From an uncultured bacterium (GTDB lineage Bacteria > Bacteroidota > Bacteroidia > Bacteroidales > JACABE01): DNA of 33,224 bases. Both the position numbers and the translations under genes were made by a program. The DNA lies in contig CAIWDQ010000657.1 of assembly GCA_903911455.1 (NCBI GenBank), positions 1-33,224 on the forward strand, given 5' to 3'. The notes beneath the pieces are model-generated. The model was not told the origin of the DNA, did not search any database, and saw only the letters and a list, made by a program, of their open reading frames with translations. Below, in pieces: positions 7,399 to 16,311 of the stretch; position 1 is the first letter of the stretch; every line of letters starts with the position of its first letter.

Positions 7399-8772
7399 AT
7401 GAATATAATCAAAGGTTACATAGAAGAAAATAAAGATAGATTTCTGGAAGAACTTTTTGGTCTTATCAGAATACCATCTGTAAGCTCTTTAAATGAGCAT
7501 AAACCGGATATGTTAAAGGCAGCAGAATATTGGAAAGAAATCATCTTAAAAGCTGGTGCTGATAAAGCTGAAGTAATGCCCACTGATGGCAATCCTGTAG
7601 TTTATGGGGAGAAGATAATTGATAGTAGTTTGCCTACTGTTATGGTTTACGGACATTATGATGTGATGCCTGTTGATCCTATTGAACTTTGGGAAACACC
7701 TCCTTTTGAACCTAATATAAGAGATGGGAAAATATATTCCAGAGGTGCTGACGATGATAAAGGGCAGTCGTTTATGCATGCTAAAGCTTTCGAATTGATG
7801 ATTAAGACGAATACCTTACCTTGTAATGTTAAGTTTATGATAGAAGGGGAGGAGGAAATTGGTTCTGTTTGTCTTGCTGATTTCTGTATTAAACATAAAG
7901 AACTACTTAAAGCTGATATCATTTTAGTTTCGGATACTGGTATGATAGCTCAGGATATTCCTTCAATTACAACCGGTTTGCGTGGACTAAGTTATATGGA
8001 AGTTGAAGTTGAAGGACCTAACAGAGATCTTCATTCAGGTATTTTTGGTGGTGCTGTAGCTAACCCTGCTAATATTTTAGCAAAGATGATTGCTTCTTTA
8101 CACGACGAAAACAATCATATTACTATTCCTGGTTTTTATAATGATGTTATAGTTATTAATGAACATGAAAGAGCAGAGATGGCAAAGGCTCCGTTTAATC
8201 TTGAAGAATATAAAAATGTATTGGATTTAAAAGAAGTATGGGGAGAGAAAGGATATACAACTAATGAACGTACAGGTATCAGACCAACTCTGGATGTTAA
8301 TGGTATGTGGAGTGGCTATACAGGTGAAGGTGCTAAGACAGTTCTTCCATCAAAAGCTTATGCTAAGATATCAATGCGATTGGTGCCTAATCAAGACAAT
8401 GAAAAGATAAGTGAGCTCTTTAAAAAACATTTTGAAACTATCGCTCCTGATAATGTTAAAGTAAAAGTTACTGCTTTGCATGGTGGTCAGGCTTATGTTT
8501 CGCCATTAGATATGCCTGCATATAAGGCTGCTGAGATGGCTTATTCTGATACTTTTGGCAAGAGACCTGTTCCTACCCGCAGTGGAGGAAGTATTCCTGT
8601 GATTGCTGATTTTGAAAAGATACTAGGTGTAAAATCTATCTTAATGGGTTTTGGTTTAGAGTCGGATGCTATACATTCGCCTAACGAAAGCTTCCCTTTA
8701 TTTAATTTCTTTAAAGGCATCGAAACGATACCTTTGTTTTATAAGTATTATGCAGCTTTGATGAGGAAATAA
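7399..8772 (+). CDS. M20 family dipeptidase/metallopeptidase
   Basis: At 457 aa this has the usual length of M20 dipeptidases. The di-zinc catalytic core is visible: GHYD (His86, Asp88), GADDDKGQ (bridging Asp at about 118), EGEEEIGS (general base and metal ligand near Glu152-153), SDTG near 180, and a late metal-ligand His426 (AIHSPNE). The lid/dimerisation domain spans about 195-380 (DLHSGIFGG, GEGAKTVLPSKA). No signal peptide is present, so it is cytoplasmic. It likely hydrolyses dipeptides or small peptides; exact specificity cannot be read. It diverges from the adhesin-like gene across 175 bp and appears monocistronic. Confidence 0.93.
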   Translation: MNIIKGYIEENKDRFLEELFGLIRIPSVSSLNEHKPDMLKAAEYWKEIILKAGADKAEVMPTDGNPVVYGEKIIDSSLPTVMVYGHYDVMPVDPIELWETPPFEPNIRDGKIYSRGADDDKGQSFMHAKAFELMIKTNTLPCNVKFMIEGEEEIGSVCLADFCIKHKELLKADIILVSDTGMIAQDIPSITTGLRGLSYMEVEVEGPNRDLHSGIFGGAVANPANILAKMIASLHDENNHITIPGFYNDVIVINEHERAEMAKAPFNLEEYKNVLDLKEVWGEKGYTTNERTGIRPTLDVNGMWSGYTGEGAKTVLPSKAYAKISMRLVPNQDNEKISELFKKHFETIAPDNVKVKVTALHGGQAYVSPLDMPAYKAAEMAYSDTFGKRPVPTRSGGSIPVIADFEKILGVKSILMGFGLESDAIHSPNESFPLFNFFKGIETIPLFYKYYAALMRK

Positions 8773-9075
8773 GAAGTACCTTGAGTACTTGGAGTGCCTT
8801 GAGTACTTAAAGTTATTAAGAAGGAGACATCGAAAACTTGAATAGGATTTTAACAAATTCTCAAATTAAAGATATTATTTAATCAACATTTATATATCTA
8901 TAGTTGGTTAAAATAAGTTAACTTAAGGCATTCCCTGCCTGCCGGTAAGCAAGGTAAGTACTTAAGGCACTATTTTTGTTTTAAGAAAATGTAATTTGTA
9001 AGTAAATTTTTTGTAATATTGTAAAATATTAAATCAACTAGAAAAGGCATTATAAATCAAACAATAAATAATAAT
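8773..9075. other. Non-coding region with short direct and inverted repeats
   Basis: No gene is supported. The 12-mer CCTTGAGTACTT occurs twice, 18 nt apart, just after the peptidase stop. AGTGCCTTGAGTACTT (8793-8808) recurs inverted as AAGTACTTAAGGCACT (8956-8971, 15 of 16 matching). A GC-rich patch CCTGCCTGCCGG lies near 8934. A weak promoter-like TAATATTG with an upstream TTTG sits near 8993-9021, ahead of the beta-barrel gene. Confidence 0.5.
8793..8971. repeat. Inverted-repeat-bounded 179-bp segment
   Basis: The left end AGTGCCTTGAGTACTT and right end AAGTACTTAAGGCACT are inverted copies with one mismatch. An additional TTAAGGCA lies inside near 8923. The segment encodes nothing evident. 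It could be a small miniature element or simply a diverged dispersed repeat; no flanking target duplication was established. Confidence 0.4.
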
Positions 9076-9561
9076 ATGAACATGAAAAAAGTAATACTTA
9101 TAGTATTTGTATTAATAATTTTAGGAAATATTAAAACTAAAGCTCAAGGTTTTGATCAGGGAGTAATTACTGCCGGAGCAACAGTTGGACAATCGTATGG
9201 AACTTTAGTTAGAGTGAATGGTGAGTATGGTGTTACATCAAATATCGGACTGGGTATTGATTTGGGATACACTACACACGAACCTCGTTTTACTATTTAC
9301 ACTTTAAAAGGTTTCCTTCTTACCGGTAGTTATCACCTTTCTCCTCAGTCAAAATTTGATCCTTATGGTAAACTTGGCTTAGGTTATTTTGTTTGGAGTA
9401 ATGATAGCTTACCTCCTTTAGAAACAGCTACTCATAAAACAGGTTTTGGATTTAATGCCGAAGTAGGTGTTCGTTATTTCTTTACCGACAATTTTGCTTT
9501 ACATCTCTCTGCAGGTTATCCTTATTATTTTGGATTTGGATTTTCTTATAAGTTTAACTAG
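9076..9561 (+). CDS. Small outer-membrane beta-barrel protein
   Basis: The 161-aa product has a signal peptide (residues 1-24, ending TKAQG). Alternating Gly/aromatic beta strands follow, typical of an eight-stranded barrel: VNGEYGVTSNIGLGIDLGYT, GSYHL, YGKLGLGYFVW, FNAEVGVRYFFTDNFALHLSAGY, and a C-terminal FGFSYKFN ending in an aromatic residue plus N. Such opacity-like/OprW-like barrels are common in Bacteroidota and mostly of unknown function. A second ATG two codons downstream (MKK) is an equally plausible start. It is monocistronic; the nearest terminator lies about 140 nt downstream. Confidence 0.8.
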   Translation: MNMKKVILIVFVLIILGNIKTKAQGFDQGVITAGATVGQSYGTLVRVNGEYGVTSNIGLGIDLGYTTHEPRFTIYTLKGFLLTGSYHLSPQSKFDPYGKLGLGYFVWSNDSLPPLETATHKTGFGFNAEVGVRYFFTDNFALHLSAGYPYYFGFGFSYKFN

Positions 9562-9653
9562 AGTAATTGGGACTAAGGGATTGAAAATGCCTAAAGTTAT
9601 AAGAGAATTAAGAATTAAAAATTAAGAATTAAGAATAGAAGACAAATTAACTC

Positions 9654-9687
9654 CGTCATTGCGAGGAGGTACGACGAAGCAATCTCA
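9654..9687. repeat. REP-like palindromic element
   Basis: CGTCATTGCGAGGAGG...CGAAGCAATCTCA has the layout of the widespread 'GTCATTGCGAG...GAAGCAATC' repeats. It has an ATTGC / GCAAT stem and is far more GC-rich than its surroundings. Only this one copy is in the window, so dispersal is inferred from general knowledge of such repeats. Confidence 0.6.
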
Positions 9688-9701
9688 TTCTATAATAAAA
9701 T

Positions 9702-9740
9702 AAAAAAGCTTCCATCAAATTAATGATGAAAGCTTTTTTT
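9702..9740 (+). terminator. Rho-independent terminator
   Basis: AAAAAAGCTT-c-CATCA and TGATG-a-AAGCTTTTTTT form a long stem with one mismatch around a short AT loop, followed by a T-run. It probably terminates transcripts from the beta-barrel gene. Because A-runs and T-runs flank both sides it may also work on the minus strand. Confidence 0.75.
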
Positions 9741-9962
9741 ATTGCCTATTGCCTATTAATTTATTAAATCGCCAAATCACAATATCACAAAATCTCTTCC
9801 TATAGAAGGAGAGACTAAGAGATTAAGAATGTCTTTTAGATAAATTTAAACAATCTATTATTTAATAATATTTACTAGGTAAACTTATTCATCCTTTTAA
9901 ATTCATAAAAAGAAGCTAAATTATCATCAAAATAACTAAACAGCTATAAATTAGAGCTTAAT

Positions 9963-10278
9963 ATAAATGTCGAAGCCCTTTTCTGTCAGAGAAAAGGGCT
10001 TCGACATTTATTTATACCCATTTCTGATAGAGAAAAGGGCATCGACATTTATTTATACCCTTTTTTGATAGACACATTGGCATTCGACATATATCTTTGC
10101 CCATTTCTGTCGGAGAAAAGGGCTTCGACATTTATCTTAGTCCATTTCTGATAGACACAATGGCATTCGGCAAATATCTTTGCCCATTTCTGTCAGAGAA
10201 AAGGGCTTCGACAAATATCTTAGTCCATTTCTGATAGACACAATGGCATTCAACAAATATCTTTGCCCATTTCTCTAC
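9963..10278. repeat. Tandem array of 41/42-bp units opened by a perfect 22-bp hairpin
   Basis: Units beginning (c/t)CC(a/t)TTTCTG recur at 9976, 10017, 10058, 10100, 10141, 10183, 10224 and 10266. The spacings are 41, 41, 42, 41, 42, 41 and 42, so the later part is an 83-bp dimer (A and B units alternating). A-type units carry TTTCT gtcag AGAAA stems with flanking CCC/GGG; B-type units carry CCATT / AATGG instead. The first copy is a perfect inverted repeat: ATAAATGTCGAAGCCCTTTTCT, 5-nt loop, and its complement (9963-9984, 9990-10011). There is no spacer variation as in CRISPR and no long ORF through it. Confidence 0.85.
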
Positions 10279-10581
10279 ATTATAAAAGTGTCCGATAAAT
10301 AATTATCATAATTTCTTTGATTGCTAAGTCTTGTTTTAATGTGTTTTGTGAATTCATTTGTAAAATAATTCTAATTTAGTTGATACAATTATCGGTGTTG
10401 TAATATTTAATTATTGGCTTTCTTTCATTATGCCTGACTATCGGCATGCAGGCATTAATTCTTTTATATTTTATCAATAATTAATTGTCTTTATCTAAGG
10501 CTTTTATAAACAAAGAAATTATTTTAACAAAATAAAATTAAAATATTTTAACTTCGCTATAATAAATGTTAAAATATACGT

Positions 10582-10589
10582 TACTTTTG
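10582..10589 (+). promoter_or_regulatory. Putative Bacteroidota -7 promoter element for the A2M-pbpC operon
   Basis: TACTTTTG fits TAnnTTTG exactly and lies 77 nt before the ATG at 10666. No clear -33 TTTG is present 19-21 nt upstream, so confidence is moderate. Confidence 0.45.
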
Positions 10590-10665
10590 TTGAAAATTAA
10601 TTTTTCTTTAACAGATAATTTCAATTAATATGTTGCATTAACAATCAAAAAATCAAATCACAAAA

Positions 10666-13600
10666 ATGAAAAACAAAACAATTATTGCCAGCGCTATTGT
10701 TGGCGGCCTTTTATTATCAGTTCTGATAATTTTTGCTGTTACCGGACGTAAACATCATTTCATTAGAGTCAATCCTGCCTTTAAAGAGTATGTTCAGGCG
10801 TTTACTTCGGGCGTTGTATCTACCCACACAGGCATTAAAGTGCGCTTGAATCAGGATTTTGCCGATTCAGTTCTTTTTAATACAGCTATTGATAAGAAAT
10901 TATTTGATTTTGATCCAAACATAAAAGGAAAAGCTTATTGGATTGATAGCCGAACCATTGAATTTAAACCGGATAATCCTCTGCCTCCAAAAGAGTTTTA
11001 TAATGTTAAGTTTTATCTGTCTAAACTGATGAAAGTGCCCGATTCCCTTGCGGTGATGGAGTTTCAGTTTCAGACAATGCAACAGGATTTTGAATTGAAA
11101 GTTGATAATCATAAAGCATATAATAAAAATGATCGCACCAAAGAGAAATTATATGGCAGCATTTTAACTGCTGATGTAGCCGAAGAAAAAGATGTAGAGA
11201 AACTGCTTACTGCCGAACAGAATGGCAACAAACTTCATATTACCTGGACTCATGATGCCAAGAATCGTGTGCATTATTATTTGATTGATTCGGTTAAAAG
11301 GAGTAATACCACAAGTTATGTATCCTTATATTATGATGGCAAAGCTATTGATGTAAATAAAAGTGGTAAAAAAGATGTAGAGATACCTTCGTTGGGTACT
11401 TTTAAGCTTATGTATGTAAGAGTTGTAAATGATAATGAACAATATATTGCTGCATTCTTCTCTGATCCTTTACAGGAAAATCAAAACCTTGAAGGACTTA
11501 TTAAATATGCTAAGAATATGGATGTTCGTTATGCAATTGAGGATAATGAACTGAAAATATATCCGGCTAACAAAAGAGCAGGAAATACAACACTTGAAAT
11601 AGATCCGGGAATAAGAAATGATGCGGGACAGGTATTAGGTACAGGTGTTTCGGAAGCTGTAGAGATGGAAGAAGTAAAGCCTAATGTCAGGTTTCTTGGT
11701 AATGGGGTTATAATGCCTACTTCAAATGGAATGCTTCTGCCTTTTGAAGCTGTTAATCTGAAGGCTGTTGATGTAAAAGTTATAAAGATATACGAAAATA
11801 ATATCCTTCAATTCCTACAGGTTAATGATCTGGCAGGTTCGTCAGAGCTTGCAAGAGTTGGGCGTACTGTGTTAAAGAAGACTGTGTCGCTTACTAAGGT
11901 TGCTGATTATAATAAATGGAACAGGTTTTCTCTTGATCTCTCTGATCTTATCAAAGCAGAACCTGGAGCTATTTATCAGGTTAAATTAAGTTTTAAGAAA
12001 GATTATTCAACTTATAATTGCTCTGACTCAACAGGTATGAGCGAAAACGAAAATGAATATACAACCTGGAATGATGCCAACGAAAAGGAAGAAGATGGCT
12101 GGTATTACGAAAACAATTATTATGATTCTTATTATGATGAAGAAGGCTATTATGATTATGACTGGAGTCGTAGGGATGATCCTTGCAGCCGCACATATTA
12201 CAACAATAAGCATGTAACCCGTAATGTTTTAGCATCAGATCTTGGTATCGTAGCAAAGGCAGGTTCAATGGGAAATTATTATGTTTACGTAACAGATATC
12301 GTTACTACCAAACCTCAGGAAAGTGTAACACTGGAGTTTTATGATTTCCAGCAACAATTAATTCAAAGTGCAGTTACCAATGATGAAGGTAAAGCCGAAG
12401 TAAAGCTTAAAAGACGTCCTTTTGTAGTTGTTGCCAAGAAAGATAAGCAGCGTGGCTACCTTAAACTTATTGAAGGTTCTGCACTTTCGTTAAGTATGTT
12501 TGATGTAAGTGGTGATAAGATTCAGAAAGGTATTAAAGGTTTTATTTATGGTGAAAGAGGAGTCTGGCGTCCCGGTGATTCTCTTTATCTTACCTTTATT
12601 TTAGAAGATAAAGAAAAGATGCTCCCCGATAATCATCCTGTTACTTTTGATCTGACAAATCCTAACGGGCAAATAGTAAAGAGGATTGTTAGAACAACAT
12701 CTGTTAATGGTTTCTATGATTTCAGAACTTGTACCGACAGGGCTGCTCCAACAGGAAACTGGAAGGCTAAAGTAAGAGTTGGAGGTGTTGAGTTTGAAAA
12801 GAATATTAAGATAGAAACAGTGAAGCCAAACCGTTTAAAGATCAAGATTGGTTTTGGGCATGAATATATAGTTAAAGATGAAGGCACAAAAGGGAGTCTT
12901 GATGTAAGCTGGCTAACAGGCGCTATTGCTAAAAATCTTAAAGCAACAGTTAATCTTACTTTAATGAAGTCGGTTACTGAATTTAAAAAGTATCCCGGCT
13001 ATACTTTTGATAATCCTACGACAGGTTTCTCACCTGAAGTTATTAATATATTTAATGGCAAAGTAGATGAAAATGGCAAGGCTGTTATTACGCCTAATAT
13101 CAACATTACGCATGCTGCTCCCGGTATCCTTAAAGCAAACTTTGAAACTACAGTTTATGAGAATGGTGGTGATTTTAGTGTTGATCGTTTTACTATTCCT
13201 TATTTTCCTTTCAAGACATACGTAGGGCTTGCAATTCCTCAGATGAACAAGAATGACCGTATGTTATATACTGATAAAAAGTATACTGTAAGTTTGATAA
13301 ATCTTGATTATAATGGAAACATTGTTCCTAATAGTACTCTTAAAGTATATGTTTATAAATTGAATTGGAACTGGTGGTGGGATAATTCAGAGTCGGGTTC
13401 TCAAGCTGACTTTATATCTACATCATATCATCAGATTGTAGATTCAATGACAGTAAGAACTACGGGAGGAAGAGGGACCTATAACTTTACTGCTAATCAT
13501 GATAATTGGGGACGTTATTTAATTAAAGTCATTGATGAGAAATCAGGACATGCTTCAGGTAAGATTATTTATGTTGACTGGTATGGTTATTACCGAAATT

Positions 13601-16311
13601 CTAATGGAGATAAATCTTCTGCTGCAATGCTTACTTTTAGTGCCGATAAAGAGAAATATAATGTAGGTGAAAAGGCTAAAGTTACTGTTCCTACATCAGC
13701 AGGTGGAAGGATTTTATTAACACTTGAAACAGGAACTAAAGTTTTAAAATCAATCTGGATACCTACTACTGCAACTAAAACTGAATTTACATTTGATATT
13801 ACTGCCGACATGGCTCCAAACTGTTATGCTTATTGCACGCTGATACAACCGCATTCGCAAGCAGTAAATGATTTACCAATCCGGCTTTATGGAGTAATCC
13901 CGATTATGGTGGAAGACCCTAATACTCATCTTAAGCCTAAGATAATTATGAAAGATGTGTTGGAGCCTGAGAAGCTGGCAAGCATCACTGTAAAAGAGGA
14001 AAAAGGAAGGCCAATGACCTATACTCTTGCTATTGTTGATGAAGGTTTGCTTGACTTAACAAGATTTAAAACTCCTGATCCTTGGTTGTCTTTCTATGCA
14101 AGGGAAGCTCTGGGTGTAAAGACCTGGGATCTTTTTGATATAGTGATGGGTGCTTATTCAAGTGAGTTATCGCGTATATTAAGTATAGGTGGTGATGGTG
14201 ATGGAAAGCTTAAAGGTAGTCTTAAAGCCAATCGTTTTAAACCTATGGTTAAGTTCCTCGGACCATTTAATTTGAAAGGTGGCGAAACGAAAACACATAC
14301 CTTCATGATGCCACAGTATATAGGCTCTGTAAGGGTAATGGTTGTAGCAGGAGATCAGGGGAAATATGGTTGTGCTGAGAAAGCTGTTGCTGTAAGGAAA
14401 CCTTTAATGGTATTAGGGACATTGCCTAGAGTTGTAGGCCCCGGAGAAACCGTTAAACTGCCTGTAAGTGTGTTTGCGATGGAGAAATTTGTGAAGAATG
14501 TAAGTGTTAAGATAGTTGCAGATAACATGCTTACAGTTTCGGGTAATACTACTCAGAAACTAACCTTCAATCGTCCCGGTGATGACATAGTTAACTTTGA
14601 ATTAAAGGTAAAAGATGTAATGGGAGTCGGTAAGATAAAGATCATTGCTACTAGTGGAACTCTTACTGCCGTTCATGATCTGGAGATAGACATCCGTAAT
14701 CCTAACCCAAGAATGACTGATGTAATAGAATCAACCGTTCAACCTGGTAAGACTTATAATGCTACTTATAAATTAACAGGTATGTCGGGTACTAATAAAG
14801 GTGTCATTGAAATATCATCAATCCCTTCATTAAACTTAGAAAAGAGGCTTAGTTATCTGATAGATTATCCTCATGGTTGTATTGAGCAGACTACTTCTTC
14901 GGTATTTCCACAGTTATATTTAAGTGATATTATTGATTTATCACAAAGTTATAAAGCTAAAATAAATCAGAACATAACTGCTGCCATTCAACGTTTAAAA
15001 TCATTCCAGACATCTAATGGAGGTTTGAGTTACTGGCCCGGTGAACAGTATTCTGATGATTGGGGAAGTAATTATGCAGGGCATTTTATGCTTGAAGCTG
15101 AAATGAAAGGTTATGCTTTGCCTGTTGGCTTTATGACTAACTGGAAGAAGTTCCAGAAACAAAAAGCTATTTCATGGACTTACAACTCATCTTACTATAA
15201 TAATGATTTGATACAAGCCTATCGTTTATATACTCTGGCTCTTGCTAAAGCTCCTGAGATGGGTGCGATGAACAAGTTATTTGAATACAATGGACTTTCT
15301 CTTGCCGCAAGATGGAGGTTAGCTGCTGCTTATCAATTGGCAGGTAAGCCTGAGATTGCAAAGAAGTTAATTACTAATTTGCCTACTTATATTAAACCTT
15401 ATCGTGAAATGTGGTATACCTATGGTTCGGATGTGAGGGATAAAGCGATGATCATTGAAACTTTCTGCCAGATGAATATGCGCACAAATGCTGCTCCTTT
15501 GATTAATGAACTATCAGCTCAGATGTGTAAAGAAGAATGGATGAGTACGCAGACTACAGCTTATTGTTTGCTGGCTGTGAGTAAATATATAGGAAATACA
15601 TCCGGTAAGGGTATTAATATTTCTTATAAGATTGACAATGGACAGTTGGTTCCTCTGCAAAGTACTAAGTCTATTGCTAAAGCTGATCTTGGTATTAAAG
15701 CTAATGTTACTAAAGGCAATGTTCAGATCATAAATAATGGTAAGAATTTACTTTACGTGAGGGTGATTACAAGTGGAATACCTTTGGCAGGAGATAAAAC
15801 AGCATCACAGTATAACCTTCGTATGAGTATTGATTATAAATCAATGGCTGGAGCTAAAATAGATCCTAAGAAATTAGAACAGGGTACAAACTTCATGGTA
15901 GAAGTTACTGTTGAGAATCCTGGTATGAGAGGTATATATAAGGAGATGGCATTAACGCAGATATTCCCTTCAGGGTGGGAGATATTCAATACCCGCATGA
16001 GTGATTTTGCTAAGGTAAGTACCGAAGCCAAGTCAAAGGAAGAAGGTGATGAGGAAGAAGATAACTATGGCAGAAGGCGAAGAGCTTCTAAACCGGTTAA
16101 TATCTTCACATATCAGGATGTAAGAGACGACAGGGTGTTTACTTACTTTGATCTGGATCCACATCAGTCAAAAACATTTAAGATAATGCTCAACTCAAGT
16201 TACCTCGGTAAATTCTATTTACCTACTGTTTATTGTGAGGCAATGTATGATAATACCATCAATGCAAGAATACCAGGAACATGGGTAGAAGTGGTTTCTT
16301 CAAGCAAATAA
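10666..16311 (+). CDS. Large periplasmic alpha-2-macroglobulin family protein (MG domains, thioester present)
   Basis: The 1881-aa protein has an N-terminal membrane anchor/signal (residues about 5-26, IIASAIVGGLLLSVLIIFAV) with no lipobox Cys, so it is probably inner-membrane anchored and periplasmic. Macroglobulin beta domains follow, including the MG2-type GERGVWRPGDSLYLTF near 640. The complement-like thioester domain contains GCIEQ with Cys1405, so the reactive thioester is retained. An alpha-toroid follows (ASNGGLSYWPGEQ-like segment). Bacterial A2Ms trap attacking proteases and are typically paired with PBP1C, as here. An Asp/Glu/Tyr-rich insert lies at about 452-507, bracketed by Cys452 and Cys507. 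It overlaps pbpC by 31 nt. Family assignment is firm; protease-trapping in this organism is inferred. Confidence 0.93.
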   Translation: MKNKTIIASAIVGGLLLSVLIIFAVTGRKHHFIRVNPAFKEYVQAFTSGVVSTHTGIKVRLNQDFADSVLFNTAIDKKLFDFDPNIKGKAYWIDSRTIEFKPDNPLPPKEFYNVKFYLSKLMKVPDSLAVMEFQFQTMQQDFELKVDNHKAYNKNDRTKEKLYGSILTADVAEEKDVEKLLTAEQNGNKLHITWTHDAKNRVHYYLIDSVKRSNTTSYVSLYYDGKAIDVNKSGKKDVEIPSLGTFKLMYVRVVNDNEQYIAAFFSDPLQENQNLEGLIKYAKNMDVRYAIEDNELKIYPANKRAGNTTLEIDPGIRNDAGQVLGTGVSEAVEMEEVKPNVRFLGNGVIMPTSNGMLLPFEAVNLKAVDVKVIKIYENNILQFLQVNDLAGSSELARVGRTVLKKTVSLTKVADYNKWNRFSLDLSDLIKAEPGAIYQVKLSFKKDYSTYNCSDSTGMSENENEYTTWNDANEKEEDGWYYENNYYDSYYDEEGYYDYDWSRRDDPCSRTYYNNKHVTRNVLASDLGIVAKAGSMGNYYVYVTDIVTTKPQESVTLEFYDFQQQLIQSAVTNDEGKAEVKLKRRPFVVVAKKDKQRGYLKLIEGSALSLSMFDVSGDKIQKGIKGFIYGERGVWRPGDSLYLTFILEDKEKMLPDNHPVTFDLTNPNGQIVKRIVRTTSVNGFYDFRTCTDRAAPTGNWKAKVRVGGVEFEKNIKIETVKPNRLKIKIGFGHEYIVKDEGTKGSLDVSWLTGAIAKNLKATVNLTLMKSVTEFKKYPGYTFDNPTTGFSPEVINIFNGKVDENGKAVITPNINITHAAPGILKANFETTVYENGGDFSVDRFTIPYFPFKTYVGLAIPQMNKNDRMLYTDKKYTVSLINLDYNGNIVPNSTLKVYVYKLNWNWWWDNSESGSQADFISTSYHQIVDSMTVRTTGGRGTYNFTANHDNWGRYLIKVIDEKSGHASGKIIYVDWYGYYRNSNGDKSSAAMLTFSADKEKYNVGEKAKVTVPTSAGGRILLTLETGTKVLKSIWIPTTATKTEFTFDITADMAPNCYAYCTLIQPHSQAVNDLPIRLYGVIPIMVEDPNTHLKPKIIMKDVLEPEKLASITVKEEKGRPMTYTLAIVDEGLLDLTRFKTPDPWLSFYAREALGVKTWDLFDIVMGAYSSELSRILSIGGDGDGKLKGSLKANRFKPMVKFLGPFNLKGGETKTHTFMMPQYIGSVRVMVVAGDQGKYGCAEKAVAVRKPLMVLGTLPRVVGPGETVKLPVSVFAMEKFVKNVSVKIVADNMLTVSGNTTQKLTFNRPGDDIVNFELKVKDVMGVGKIKIIATSGTLTAVHDLEIDIRNPNPRMTDVIESTVQPGKTYNATYKLTGMSGTNKGVIEISSIPSLNLEKRLSYLIDYPHGCIEQTTSSVFPQLYLSDIIDLSQSYKAKINQNITAAIQRLKSFQTSNGGLSYWPGEQYSDDWGSNYAGHFMLEAEMKGYALPVGFMTNWKKFQKQKAISWTYNSSYYNNDLIQAYRLYTLALAKAPEMGAMNKLFEYNGLSLAARWRLAAAYQLAGKPEIAKKLITNLPTYIKPYREMWYTYGSDVRDKAMIIETFCQMNMRTNAAPLINELSAQMCKEEWMSTQTTAYCLLAVSKYIGNTSGKGINISYKIDNGQLVPLQSTKSIAKADLGIKANVTKGNVQIINNGKNLLYVRVITSGIPLAGDKTASQYNLRMSIDYKSMAGAKIDPKKLEQGTNFMVEVTVENPGMRGIYKEMALTQIFPSGWEIFNTRMSDFAKVSTEAKSKEEGDEEEDNYGRRRRASKPVNIFTYQDVRDDRVFTYFDLDPHQSKTFKIMLNSSYLGKFYLPTVYCEAMYDNTINARIPGTWVEVVSSSK

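Larger units (their letters stand above)
9562..10665. other. 1.1-kb non-coding region: REP-like element, terminator, 41/42-bp tandem array, A2M promoter
   Basis: There is no credible gene. In order it holds AATTAAGAATT-type short repeats (9605-9635), a REP-like hairpin (9654-9687), a rho-independent terminator (9702-9740), AT-rich sequence, and a tandem repeat array (9963-10278). After these come a small inverted repeat TGCCTG...CAGGCA (about 10430-10455) and a Bacteroidota -7 box before the alpha-2-macroglobulin gene. Confidence 0.6.

Noticed and set aside
11993-12268. 91-aa and 61-aa minus-strand ORFs rich in His/Asn or Ile
   Set aside because: They are antisense to the acidic Tyr-rich loop of the A2M gene, and their composition is fully explained by that repeat-like codon content.
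16281-16311. 31-bp gene overlap (A2M/pbpC), equal in length to the flippase/epimerase overlap at 27011-27041, as a regulatory device
   Set aside because: The equal length looks coincidental: the sequences are unrelated and both starts are simply the only ATG before the respective N-terminal motifs.
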